Translations under genes and position numbers: made by a program
Part shown: positions 1 to 5,618 of the stretch, piece by piece
Numbering within the stretch: position 1 is the first letter of the stretch
How the letters are laid out: every line of letters starts with the position of its first letter
NCBI GenBank assembly: GCA_023413185.1
Contig: JAEZQD010000150.1
Location: 1-8,418, forward strand
Source: Bacillota bacterium
GTDB taxonomy: Bacteria; Bacillota; Clostridia; Oscillospirales; Ruminococcaceae
Direction of reading: 5' to 3'
DNA: 8,418 nt
The notes under the pieces: model-generated
Database searches by the model: none
What the model saw: only the letters and a program-made list of their open reading frames with translations
Told to the model about the DNA's origin: nothing

Positions 1-151
1 GGTTGCACGGCATGTTCGCAATGGCATCGAGCGACAGCGTAAACAGCACGACGCTTGCCCCAAGCCTTGCCGCCGCCAGCGCCGCCTCGCACCCCGCGTG
101 CCCCGCGCCGATTACGGCAACATCAAAGCTACCCGCGTTGTATTGTGTCAT
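1..151 (-). CDS. mnmG: MnmG, tRNA U34 modification enzyme subunit (5' part only)
   Basis: This is the N-terminal 50 codons of MnmG (GidA); the rest lies beyond the left edge. MnmG is the FAD-dependent partner of MnmE in the cytoplasmic complex that adds an aminomethyl or carboxymethylaminomethyl group to wobble uridine 34 of certain tRNAs. The sequence shows an opening beta strand FDVAVIG followed by the Rossmann FAD-binding motif GAGHAGCEAA at residues 15-24. It then shows the MPCN segment (residues 47-50) typical of this family just before the cut. The start is the ATG at 151: an in-frame TGA lies four codons upstream, so no earlier start is possible. The nearest Shine-Dalgarno-like sequence, AAAGGA, is about 13 nt upstream, which is rather far. 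A SigA-type promoter lies at 305-333, giving a leader of about 150 nt. Identification is firm although partial. Confidence 0.95.
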   Translation of the reverse strand, partial: MTQYNAGSFDVAVIGAGHAGCEAALAAARLGASVVLFTLSLDAIANMPCN

Positions 152-304
152 ATCGGTGTTTCATTCCTTTATCTTTTACAGTGGGTTGTTATCCTTAGCT
201 TTGGCTACGTTTGTAGCGATGATTCGTAATCTTTGGTTTTGTTTATACCTATTGTATTGTTTGTGGTTAGGGTTTGCCGGGTTTTTGGCTATGAATCAAG
301 GTTA

Positions 305-333
305 AGTATAATGCAGTGGGGCTGAACTGGCAA
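305..333 (-). promoter_or_regulatory. Probable SigA promoter of mnmG
   Basis: Read on the minus strand, TTGCCA (plus 328-333) and TATACT (plus 305-310) are separated by exactly 17 nt. Each hexamer matches its consensus at five of six positions. The predicted start near 298 leaves an untranslated leader of about 150 nt before the mnmG ATG. The rest of 152-367 holds no gene or other clear signal that I can see. Confidence 0.6.
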
Positions 334-367
334 GGGGGTTGTGGGGGGAAATGCTTTTGCCATGATG

Positions 368-404
368 AAAAGGCAACCCCCGGCGGTACCGCGGGTTGCC
401 TTTT
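368..404 (-). terminator. Intrinsic terminator after the lipoprotein gene
   Basis: A 12-bp stem is formed by AAAAGGCAACCC (368-379) and GGGTTGCCTTTT (393-404), with a small inner stem from GCGGTACCGC (383-392). On the minus strand it ends in TTTT and lies 25 nt past the stop codon of the lipoprotein gene. On the plus strand it is followed by six T (401-406), so it could also stop antisense transcription entering the gene from the left. Confidence 0.8.
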
Positions 405-428
405 TTATGTGCCGTTATCTGTAGGCGG

Positions 429-1940
429 TTAGTTGCTGTTGGGTTTTGAATAGTATACGGCGGGTGCGTTTGCGGCTATCGCCTCGGCATAGCTGGTATA
501 GCGATTGTCTAAATAGTCTCGCTTATCTTGGGCAATACGTGTTCGCTTTTCCTCGTTGGTTGCCCTTGTGGACGCGATTAGCATGATGTCGGGGTTGGTG
601 GGGTGCGGCTTTACACCGGCGGGCATAGTCAGGATATCCGCCTTGTAGTACAGCGTTTCTTCCCCCACAAGCATGCCCTGCTCGTTGAAGTAGCTGATGA
701 CAAGAACAACCACATCGCCGTCCTTGCGCTCGGATACCCTGTAATCTTGGGAAAGAGACAGGGTGATGTAGGAAAGCAGGAAGAAGTCCTCTGCCTTGCA
801 GTACACGGGCGGCGCGGTCTGTGTTGACGACAGCTCCGGCTTGGAGGCGTAAACGAAGGTGTTTTGTGACATGTAATCGTTCCATCTCAGGGTTTGCTTT
901 GTTAAAATCTCTTCCTTTGTGCAGCGAATGAGCCGATTATCGGTCGTAAAGGTCATGGAATTTTCGGAGTGAATGTCTCTTTCGCTCAGATTCAGGTATA
1001 GCTGGTATCCCGAAACAGCGGCGGTATTTTTGATATAGCCTGTTTTTGACGCGTCTTCATAGCCGTTATGCAGATAGCTTTCGAGATTACTTTGCATGAT
1101 CTCCTCGTCGGCATACACCGACTCTAGCCCGTTGGGTCCCGCCTTCTGCCCCGAGATAATCGTTATCCTTTGCTGCATCGAGGCAACAAAGCCATCGTCG
1201 TCAAAGCTCAGCAGCATGTAGCTGTATACCGGCGACCCGTCGGTGCGGGTTTGCTTCATCAAGACGTAATCATCGGTCGTTGGCGTGAAGTAGGCGGTGT
1301 CGCCGTCGCTCTGCTCAAAGCCTGTGGCATATACCTCCTGCGGGAACACCTTGGATGCCATAAACGCATCGCCATCCCCCGCAATGTCATCGATGGAATA
1401 CGAATTATTCCACACAACCGCCCCGTTTGCAAAAAGCAGCAGCTCATAGCGGTCTATCTCCCGTAGGCTATGCGCCCCCTCGGGCAAATGCAGCTTTATC
1501 TCAAACCGGTCGCCACTACGCTTGATGTCGGGTCTCTCCTCTTCTTGCTGTTCGGAGTCTTTACCGTGCAAGAGCGCAATCAAGAAATCCTCGTTCGCCT
1601 TGTCAAACAGGATTATGACACTGTAGTCGGGTAGTTCTATATTCATTTGATACTGTACGTCGGTTAAATCGGGGGCGTTTTGCCCACTCCAGTTATATGC
1701 CTGTACCACCGACTCCACCTGATCCACGCCGTCGATGACTAAGGTGGCGGTGGTGTCGTCGAGGATATCCACATAAAGTCCAAACGGCGGGTCTTGCTGG
1801 TCAATATGCGCTTCACCGCCTGCCGAGGTGTCCTGCGCATCAGTAGAACCGTCCGGCGATATCGCATCAGGCGCACCGCAGGAAGAAAACAACGCAACAA
1901 GAAGCAGCGCTGCCGCTGTAATAAAGTAAATCTTTTTCAT
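429..1940 (-). CDS. Lipoprotein of unknown function
   Basis: A 503-residue secreted lipoprotein that I cannot assign to a named family. It begins with a classic lipoprotein signal peptide: MKK, a hydrophobic stretch over residues 4-18, then FSSC with the lipidated cysteine at residue 21. Phe at -3 is less usual than Leu. Residues 22-50 are a Ser/Asp/Gly/Gln-rich linker, and the mature domain follows with no further membrane segment. The protein should therefore be tethered to the outer face of the cytoplasmic membrane. No catalytic motif is apparent. I chose the ATG at 1940 because GAGG lies 4 nt upstream; an in-frame TTG at 1958 lacks a good ribosome binding site and would put charged residues before the MKK. 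The gene is monocistronic, with its own promoter (1987-2015) and terminator (368-404). It could be a substrate-binding or cell-wall-associated protein, but nothing in the sequence decides this. Confidence 0.8.
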   Translation of the reverse strand: MKKIYFITAAALLLVALFSSCGAPDAISPDGSTDAQDTSAGGEAHIDQQDPPFGLYVDILDDTTATLVIDGVDQVESVVQAYNWSGQNAPDLTDVQYQMNIELPDYSVIILFDKANEDFLIALLHGKDSEQQEEERPDIKRSGDRFEIKLHLPEGAHSLREIDRYELLLFANGAVVWNNSYSIDDIAGDGDAFMASKVFPQEVYATGFEQSDGDTAYFTPTTDDYVLMKQTRTDGSPVYSYMLLSFDDDGFVASMQQRITIISGQKAGPNGLESVYADEEIMQSNLESYLHNGYEDASKTGYIKNTAAVSGYQLYLNLSERDIHSENSMTFTTDNRLIRCTKEEILTKQTLRWNDYMSQNTFVYASKPELSSTQTAPPVYCKAEDFFLLSYITLSLSQDYRVSERKDGDVVVLVISYFNEQGMLVGEETLYYKADILTMPAGVKPHPTNPDIMLIASTRATNEEKRTRIAQDKRDYLDNRYTSYAEAIAANAPAVYYSKPNSN

Positions 1941-1986
1941 CTGTCCTCTATCTCCCAAGGCTGTATTTTAGTTTATCGCAGTCTAC

Positions 1987-2015
1987 ATTATACCGTACTG
2001 CTTCCCAATTCTCAA
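1987..2015 (-). promoter_or_regulatory. SigA-type promoter of the lipoprotein gene
   Basis: On the minus strand, TTGAGA (plus 2010-2015) is followed after exactly 17 nt by a perfect TATAAT (plus 1987-1992). Transcription should start near 1980, about 40 nt before the ATG at 1940. The promoter lies downstream of the terminator at 2033-2068, so the gene need not depend on read-through from the promoter at 2120-2148. Confidence 0.75.
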
Positions 2016-2032
2016 CCACGCATGAAAGAAGC

Positions 2033-2068
2033 AAAAAAAAACCATTGCCCCACAAGCAAGGCAATGGT
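2033..2068 (-). terminator. Strong intrinsic terminator, minus strand
   Basis: A perfect 9-bp stem, ACCATTGCC (2041-2049) with GGCAATGGT (2060-2068), has a 10-nt loop. On the minus strand it is followed by eight T (2040 to 2033). No minus-strand coding sequence ends just before it: the nearest one upstream on that strand lies beyond the whole plus-strand pair. It therefore appears to end a short transcript starting near 2113. Confidence 0.85.
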
Positions 2069-2113
2069 ATAATAGACTGTACGACCACAGTTATTTTTTA
2101 TTCATATCATTCC
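2033..2113 (-). ncRNA. Candidate small RNA of about 80 nt
   Basis: A near-consensus promoter (2120-2148) drives the minus strand and a strong terminator (2033-2068) stops it about 80 nt later. The interval has no credible coding sequence: the longest start with a plausible context encodes only Met-Asn-Lys-Lys. The predicted RNA has an A-rich 5' part, a 5-bp hairpin ACTGT/ACAGT (2076-2080 with 2087-2091) and the terminator hairpin. It may be a free-standing small RNA, or a leader that attenuates transcription into the lipoprotein gene; that gene has its own downstream promoter, which favours a separate RNA. I recognise no known family. Confidence 0.4.
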
Positions 2114-2152
2114 ATAATTACTATAGCACAAAACGTCTTGCTTGTCAATGGT
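2041..2152. repeat. Imperfect inverted repeat framing the small-RNA unit
   Basis: The left end (2041-2060) reads ACCATTG, then CCCC, then ACAAGCAAG. The complement of the right end (2137-2152) reads ACCATTG then ACAAGCAAG, so the arms match over 16 bases and differ only by the 4-base insertion. The right arm contains the -35 element and part of the spacer of the 2120-2148 promoter. The left arm forms half of the terminator stem plus its loop. A third copy of CAATGGT (2062-2068) closes the terminator. Confidence 0.7.
2120..2148 (-). promoter_or_regulatory. Near-consensus SigA promoter, minus strand
   Basis: On the minus strand a perfect TTGACA (plus 2143-2148) is followed after exactly 17 nt by TATAGT (plus 2120-2125). 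This is the strongest promoter match I see in the window. The predicted start is near 2113. It points away from the gene at 2185, so any promoter of the plus-strand pair must overlap or adjoin it. The best plus-strand candidate is CATAAT at 2113-2118, but it has a poor -35 region. Confidence 0.75.
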
Positions 2153-2184
2153 TTTATTAAAAATGTGTGAAAGGGGTTTTTAGT

Positions 2185-2733
2185 ATGGAGCTGTCCGAAT
2201 CGCTTTTCTCGCTTATTCCGCACTCCGCCCTGCAGTCGGTTGCGGCTTTGCAGGTTGTCGCACACAACAATACATCGGCGCGTTACGGGCTTAGTCTGAC
2301 ACACGCCGAGGCCACCGAGCTTGTCGCCACCCAAAGCCGCGCCCTCGCCGACACGGGACGGGTATCGTTTGGCGGCGGGGTGATAGAAGCCCTCATCGAC
2401 GCATTCTGTGACTCACCCTACCTTTCACAGCGAGACTGGGCGGAAGCGCTGCACGAGCTGGTGGAGCTGTTTTACTACATGAAAACCGAAACGGATGATA
2501 CCATTGGGGACGGAGAGCTGATTGACAGGATGAAGCGATGGTTTGACGGACGGTGCGGCGGCTCGCTGGAGCTGCTTGCCGGACGGGAGCTGGAGGCACT
2601 CGCCCGTCGCATCCGGTTTGGGGAGCAGGACGACTTCTGCCTTGACGGGGAGGCTTCGGAGGGTTCGGCGTATGACACACCCTATGGGTATGACGTGCCC
2701 CTGGGGCAGGAAAACTGGAGGGATGATCTGTGA
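2185..2733 (+). CDS. Conserved protein of unknown function, DUF6323-like
   Basis: A 182-residue protein, predicted soluble, with no signal peptide or membrane segment. By recall of the family pattern it resembles DUF6323 proteins of Clostridia, whose function is not known. Features consistent with this are RYGLSLT (33-39), the glycine-rich SFGGGVIEALIDAFCDSP (61-78), an aromatic acidic helix (EALHELVELFYYMKTET, 87-103), and FDGRCGGSLELLAGRELEALAR (120-141). The last 35 residues are acidic and look disordered. I chose the ATG at 2185 because GAAAGGGG lies 8 nt upstream; the in-frame GTG at 2167 overlaps that site. The stop overlaps the start of the next gene by 4 nt (GTGA), so the two are probably translated together. 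The DUF name is from memory and needs a profile search. Confidence 0.8.
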   Translation: MELSESLFSLIPHSALQSVAALQVVAHNNTSARYGLSLTHAEATELVATQSRALADTGRVSFGGGVIEALIDAFCDSPYLSQRDWAEALHELVELFYYMKTETDDTIGDGELIDRMKRWFDGRCGGSLELLAGRELEALARRIRFGEQDDFCLDGEASEGSAYDTPYGYDVPLGQENWRDDL

Positions 2734-4085
2734 AAGACACTGCGATGCAGGAAATAATGCAACCGATTACCCCCGCAGAGATTGACGAGGCACGGTTCTT
2801 TGAATCTGTTTTGCTTGCGGCGGCTAATAAGGGGCTGATAACCCCGCAACGATTGACCGTGCTGCAAGCCGAGCTTGCCCTGCTGCTGCAAAACAGGCTG
2901 ATCCTGTATACCCACGGCGAAAGCAGCTCGGTAAGAACCGAGACGGCGGCAAAACTAGGCGCGTCGGTTTGCTATACGCTCGGCGCGCGGCTGGCGGAGT
3001 ACCCAAGCCTTGACGACACGGTGTCTGCGCTGAAAAGCATAAACCTTTCTGCGCTGTTTTCTGAGGGACGGCACAGCGTGCGGCAGACCGTCGCCCGCGC
3101 AAACGAACTACTTAAACAAGCGGTCGTGACGCGTATACCAACCGAAAACCTTGCCTATAACCAAACACTGGACGAGGCGCTGCCCGGCTTTTTTGCAGAC
3201 TACGAGCCGGAGTTTGCCGCGCACGACATCCCCTGCCTCATTGACTACCCGCTGTGTGGCGGTGAAATAAAACGCGTCGGCGCGGGGTATATCGCACAGT
3301 ATCTAACCCGTCTGCTGGGGGAAAACGAGCTGTGCGGGCGGTTTGCCCCGGACGAGGTACTGCTTATACAGCGCTGTTATCACCCCGACTGCGACAACCT
3401 GCTGGTTAACCTGTGTGAGCTTGTGCTGGCAAATGCCTTCGGACGGGTGCTGCTGGGCAAAACACCTGACTCGCTGATGCTGACCGCCCGAGACATCGCT
3501 GGGCTGATTCGCTTGCTGTCCACCCTTTCCCCCGCACAGTATGCGCAGCGGATAGAGGTTGCCATGGGTATGCTATCCCGCGTGTTTGACGTACAGCCGG
3601 CTTGCCAAGGCACCCTGTTCGACGCGCTTGCCACAATCCGGACGCGGCTTGACGGGGCGGTATCGGGGCGGTCGCGGGACTTCCCGTTTGTCGCACTTGA
3701 CCACGATACCGTGGAGCCGTCCGTTTTATTTACCGACGCGCCCCGTATGACCGACGAGGCGTTTCGCGATGTGGTGGGTGAGCTTACCGCCTGCCGCTAT
3801 CCCGAGGATAAGCTGACAATCATCACGCAGCGGATACACAGCTTTACCGACCTAGTCGACCTATTGGGGGCGGGGTGCTTGTTTGACGCGGAGTTTACCG
3901 ACCTGTTTGGCACGTTGGGCAACGCCGAGCTTGCGCTGCTTTACCAAACCGCCAAAGCCGACGGCGCTGACGACCTGCACCGAAGCGCCGCCCAGCAGGA
4001 TTGGCAGCGTGCGTTCTTTGATTATTGGAACACGCTAACCCCCGCGCGTCGCGATGAAATCGACGCGTTGCAGATACGTCTATAA
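2730..4085 (+). CDS. Conserved protein of unknown function, DUF6179-like
   Basis: A 451-residue protein, largely helical, without signal peptide or membrane segments. It resembles the DUF6179 family, which as I recall is usually encoded next to DUF6323; neither has a known activity. Recognisable segments are YTHGESSSVRTETA (60-73) near the N terminus and DIPCLIDYPL (166-175). After these come Leu-rich helical stretches, including CDNLLVNLCELVLANAFGRVL (221-241). The start is the GTG at 2730, which overlaps the previous stop as GTGA. GGAGGG (2717-2722) lies 7 nt upstream, an ideal site, whereas the ATG at 2745 has no site of its own. A terminator follows 59 nt after the stop, so the two genes form a closed operon. 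The tight coupling suggests that the two proteins act together. No catalytic motif can be named. Confidence 0.82.
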   Translation: MKDTAMQEIMQPITPAEIDEARFFESVLLAAANKGLITPQRLTVLQAELALLLQNRLILYTHGESSSVRTETAAKLGASVCYTLGARLAEYPSLDDTVSALKSINLSALFSEGRHSVRQTVARANELLKQAVVTRIPTENLAYNQTLDEALPGFFADYEPEFAAHDIPCLIDYPLCGGEIKRVGAGYIAQYLTRLLGENELCGRFAPDEVLLIQRCYHPDCDNLLVNLCELVLANAFGRVLLGKTPDSLMLTARDIAGLIRLLSTLSPAQYAQRIEVAMGMLSRVFDVQPACQGTLFDALATIRTRLDGAVSGRSRDFPFVALDHDTVEPSVLFTDAPRMTDEAFRDVVGELTACRYPEDKLTIITQRIHSFTDLVDLLGAGCLFDAEFTDLFGTLGNAELALLYQTAKADGADDLHRSAAQQDWQRAFFDYWNTLTPARRDEIDALQIRL

Positions 4086-4143
4086 AACTTTGCGGTGCAT
4101 CGCTACAGAAAGACACACTGCCCTGCTTTTGCGCAAAACAAGC

Positions 4144-4180
4144 AAAGGGGTGCCGTTAATTTTCAGACGGCATCCCTTTT
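4144..4180 (+). terminator. Intrinsic terminator between convergent genes
   Basis: AAAGGGGTGCCGT (4144-4156) pairs with ACGGCATCCCTTT (4167-4179) through 13 positions, one of them a G-U wobble, with a 10-nt loop. On the plus strand the stem ends in TTTT (4177-4180). It closes the plus-strand pair. It also lies 26 nt past the stop of the minus-strand gene at 4206, where the T tract is weaker, and probably serves both directions. Confidence 0.85.
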
Positions 4181-4205
4181 ATGTTTCTATTCTGTATCGT
4201 CCACC

Positions 4206-4877
4206 CTACGGCTTCAGCCCCTCCGCGTGCTCGCGGGAAAACTCGCACGCCATATCGGCGGCGCGCTTGATGCGGCGCATCGTCTCGCGCTTGAGGCGGT
4301 CGCTGTCGCCGGGAATCTCCTCGGGGTCCAGGCTTTCATCAGACAGCATCTCGCAGCTTACCCCAAACAATGTGCCGTAAAGCACACAGGCGGTTAAGTA
4401 CCCGTACAGCTTACTGGGTACCACGCTGCCCGTCCGGTGCAGCTGCTCGTAGGGCAATATCCCCCCGCCCACCAGCAGATGATGTGCATAGCCGCCGTAT
4501 ACATAGCTGTTGTTTTTCGTCACAATAAGTTCCTTGGGGTAGTCAAGCTCGGTGATTAAGGAATAGATCGGGGTACCCTCTGCAAACAGCGTACAAAGCT
4601 CATCGATTGCATGCAGGCTTCTCTCCCCAAAGATTCCGCCCTGCTCCTGCACAATCACCACATCGACACGCTCGCACACCGATTTCCACTCGGGGCGTTG
4701 CAGCACCTTATAATGATCCTCGAGCCGGTAATCGTCGGCGCACTGCTTATGCAGATGAACGGTTCGGTACTGCTTTGACGCAATGCGGCAAAACTGCTCG
4801 GGCACATCGCCATCGGTCAGCAGCCGGTCGCCCACAAAAAGCACCGTAATTTCGCTAAGCTTGTTGAGTGAATTCAT
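4206..4877 (-). CDS. SGNH-hydrolase-like protein, probably without catalytic residues
   Basis: A 223-residue protein, predicted cytoplasmic. Its layout resembles DUF4886-type SGNH/GDSL hydrolases. There is an N-terminal strand VLFVGDRLLTDGDVPEQF (12-29), where active members have FxGNSxT with the nucleophilic serine. Next comes DVVIVQEQ (72-79), like the family's D-VVLQEQ block. The C-terminal VPSKLYGYLTACVLYGTLFG (153-172) recalls the family's HPSxxGSYLAA block. If this alignment is right, the serine is replaced by Arg18 and the Asp/His pair before the last block is missing (LHRTGSVVPS), so the protein may bind a ligand rather than hydrolyse one. The ATG at 4877 follows AAGGAG at a long distance (13 nt). 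A structured leader lies upstream, and the gene converges on the DUF6179-like gene. The family link is inference from motif shape; an unrelated hypothetical protein remains possible. Confidence 0.75.
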   Translation of the reverse strand: MNSLNKLSEITVLFVGDRLLTDGDVPEQFCRIASKQYRTVHLHKQCADDYRLEDHYKVLQRPEWKSVCERVDVVIVQEQGGIFGERSLHAIDELCTLFAEGTPIYSLITELDYPKELIVTKNNSYVYGGYAHHLLVGGGILPYEQLHRTGSVVPSKLYGYLTACVLYGTLFGVSCEMLSDESLDPEEIPGDSDRLKRETMRRIKRAADMACEFSREHAEGLKP

Positions 4878-5009
4878 TCTTCTTCTTGCTCTCCTTCAGC
4901 GCTTTGCAAAGCAAATATACTTTCGGCAGTAAACGGGTACCACCTTGTCCCTGATAAGATAAGATAGCACCCGTGTGGTAGACAGACACGGTTTCGTTAC
5001 AAAGCGACA
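4878..5009 (-). promoter_or_regulatory. Structured 5' leader of the SGNH-like gene
   Basis: The leader can form two stems that exclude each other. In one, plus 4986-4991 pairs with 4971-4976 (CCGTGT with ACACGG on the minus strand). In the other, 4969-4974 pairs with 4933-4938 (ACGGGT with ACCCGT). Both use 4971-4974. Nearer the gene a 12-bp palindrome, GCTTTGCAAAGC, and a TTGCT/AGCAA pair flank the AAGGAG site. The minus strand also carries GGTGGTACC (plus 4936-4944), which recalls the T-box antiterminator core, but no specifier stem or terminator is visible. I see no T-box and no other known riboswitch class. Confidence 0.3.
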
Positions 5010-5015
5010 TACCCT

Positions 5016-5044
5016 ATTAAACCAGTCTGGACGGAAAAGTACAA
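5016..5044 (-). promoter_or_regulatory. Possible promoter of the SGNH-like gene
   Basis: On the minus strand, TTGTAC (plus 5039-5044) and TTTAAT (plus 5016-5021) are 17 nt apart. The -10 matches consensus at five of six positions and the -35 at only three. The predicted start near 5009 would give a leader of about 130 nt before the ATG at 4877. Confidence 0.35.
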
Positions 5045-5085
5045 CCCAAAACACGAAAGTCCATTAGATTTCACAAACACAACAA

Positions 5086-5125
5086 AAAGTTTTCCACACA
5101 TTTCGTACAAACGGAGGAAAACTTT
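5086..5125. repeat. Perfect 10-bp inverted repeat
   Basis: AAAGTTTTCC (5086-5095) and GGAAAACTTT (5116-5125) are exact complements around a 20-nt centre. The left arm runs into TTTTCCACA (5090-5098), which fits the loose DnaA-box pattern. No cluster of such boxes is present nearby. The surrounding stretch 5045-5224 contains no credible gene. Confidence 0.65.
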
Positions 5126-5224
5126 CTGCGTTTACGGGAATTGTACAGTTAATAGAAAGCCTAATTGCATTCGGTCGGGGACGCAGCGACAAGTAAGGCG
5201 CGAAAAACCGCAGGACACCGACTT

Positions 5225-5249
5225 GTAGGGAACGGTCTTGACCGTTCCG
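5225..5249 (+). repeat. GTAGGG-headed palindrome, copy 1
   Basis: The element has a GTAGGG head (5225-5230) overlapping a perfect 9-bp inverted repeat, GGAACGGTC (5229-5237) with GACCGTTCC (5240-5248), with TT at the centre. A copy with the same sequence, including the head, lies at 8361-8385. No T tract follows, so it is not an ordinary terminator. Confidence 0.85.
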
Positions 5250-5348
5250 ATTAACACCGTGGGTTTTCAATTCAATTGCCTGTTTAAAACCGGACAAGGA
5301 CGGAGTAATTGGGCTTCGCCCCCTACTGCGGGTTATATCAATCTGCTT

Positions 5349-5375
5349 GTAGGGGACGGCGTCCTCGACGTCCCG
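5349..5375 (+). repeat. GTAGGG-headed palindrome, variant
   Basis: A GTAGGGG head (5349-5355) is followed by arms GGGACG (5353-5358) and CGTCCC (5369-5374) around a 10-nt centre. Part of its right side (TCGACGTCCCGTG) recurs at 7754-7766, where the rest is missing. The head matches the copies at 5225 and 8361 but the stem sequence is different. Confidence 0.7.
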
Positions 5376-5387
5376 TGACAGGAGGAC

Positions 5388-5410
5388 GGACGCTCAATGC
5401 GCGCCCCTAC
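5388..5410 (-). repeat. GTAGGG-headed palindrome, reverse orientation
   Basis: On the minus strand the element begins GTAGGGGCGCGC and ends in GCGTCC. The centre CGCTCA-A-TGCGCG is a palindrome with one mismatch. It is a near copy of the element at 7228-7250, in which the same palindrome is perfect. Confidence 0.7.
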
Positions 5411-5430
5411 GATTTGCTCGGTAATTTGCC

Positions 5431-5470
5431 GAAAACCAGAAAACCAGAGAACCAGAGAACCAGAAAACCG
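5431..5470 (+). repeat. Five tandem octamers, GARAACCN
   Basis: Five contiguous 8-bp units start at 5431, 5439, 5447, 5455 and 5463. Each reads GAAAACC or GAGAACC plus one base. The fifth is the left arm of the first hairpin of the adjoining array (GAAAACC with GGTTTTC at 5473-5479). All five can pair, some through a G-U wobble, with the right arms that recur inside the 38-bp array. Confidence 0.85.
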
Positions 5471-5472
5471 AA

Positions 5473-5615
5473 GGTTTTCAGAATGCCAAGCTTTAGCTTG
5501 GCTATGCGAAGGTTTTCAGAATGCCAAGCTTTAGCTTGGCTATGCGAAGGTTTTCAGAATGCCAAGCTTTAGCTTGGCTATGCGAAGGTTCTCATAATGC
5601 GAAGCTTTGCTTCGC
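5473..5615 (+). repeat. 38-bp tandem hairpin array, four units
   Basis: Four units repeat on an exact 38-bp spacing. Right arms GGTTYTC begin at 5473, 5511, 5549 and 5587; palindromes begin at 5485, 5523, 5561 and 5599. The first three palindromes are GCCAAGCTTTAGCTTGGC, with 8-bp arms. The fourth is GCGAAGC-TTT-GCTTCGC, changed on both sides of the stem and still fully paired. The linker is TATGCGAAGGTTTTCAGAAT. There are no unique spacers between units and 38 is not a multiple of three, so neither a CRISPR array nor a coding repeat fits. Confidence 0.92.
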
Positions 5616-5618
5616 TAT

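Noticed and set aside
285..312. Plus-strand promoter TTGGCT-16 nt-TATAAT
   Set aside because: The -35 is weak and the -10 overlaps the better minus-strand promoter of mnmG (TTGCCA-17 nt-TATACT). No plus-strand gene follows before the terminator at 368-404.
4933..4947. T-box riboswitch, from GGTGGTACC on the minus strand
   Set aside because: No specifier stem, no downstream terminator with T tract, and the gene is not an aminoacyl-tRNA synthetase, amino-acid transporter or biosynthetic gene.
5090..5098. Replication origin
   Set aside because: A single loose DnaA-box match without a cluster, an AT-rich unwinding region or dnaA nearby is not enough.
5473..5615. CRISPR array
   Set aside because: The 38-bp units are directly contiguous with no unique spacers, the repeat is largely palindromic, and no cas gene is present.
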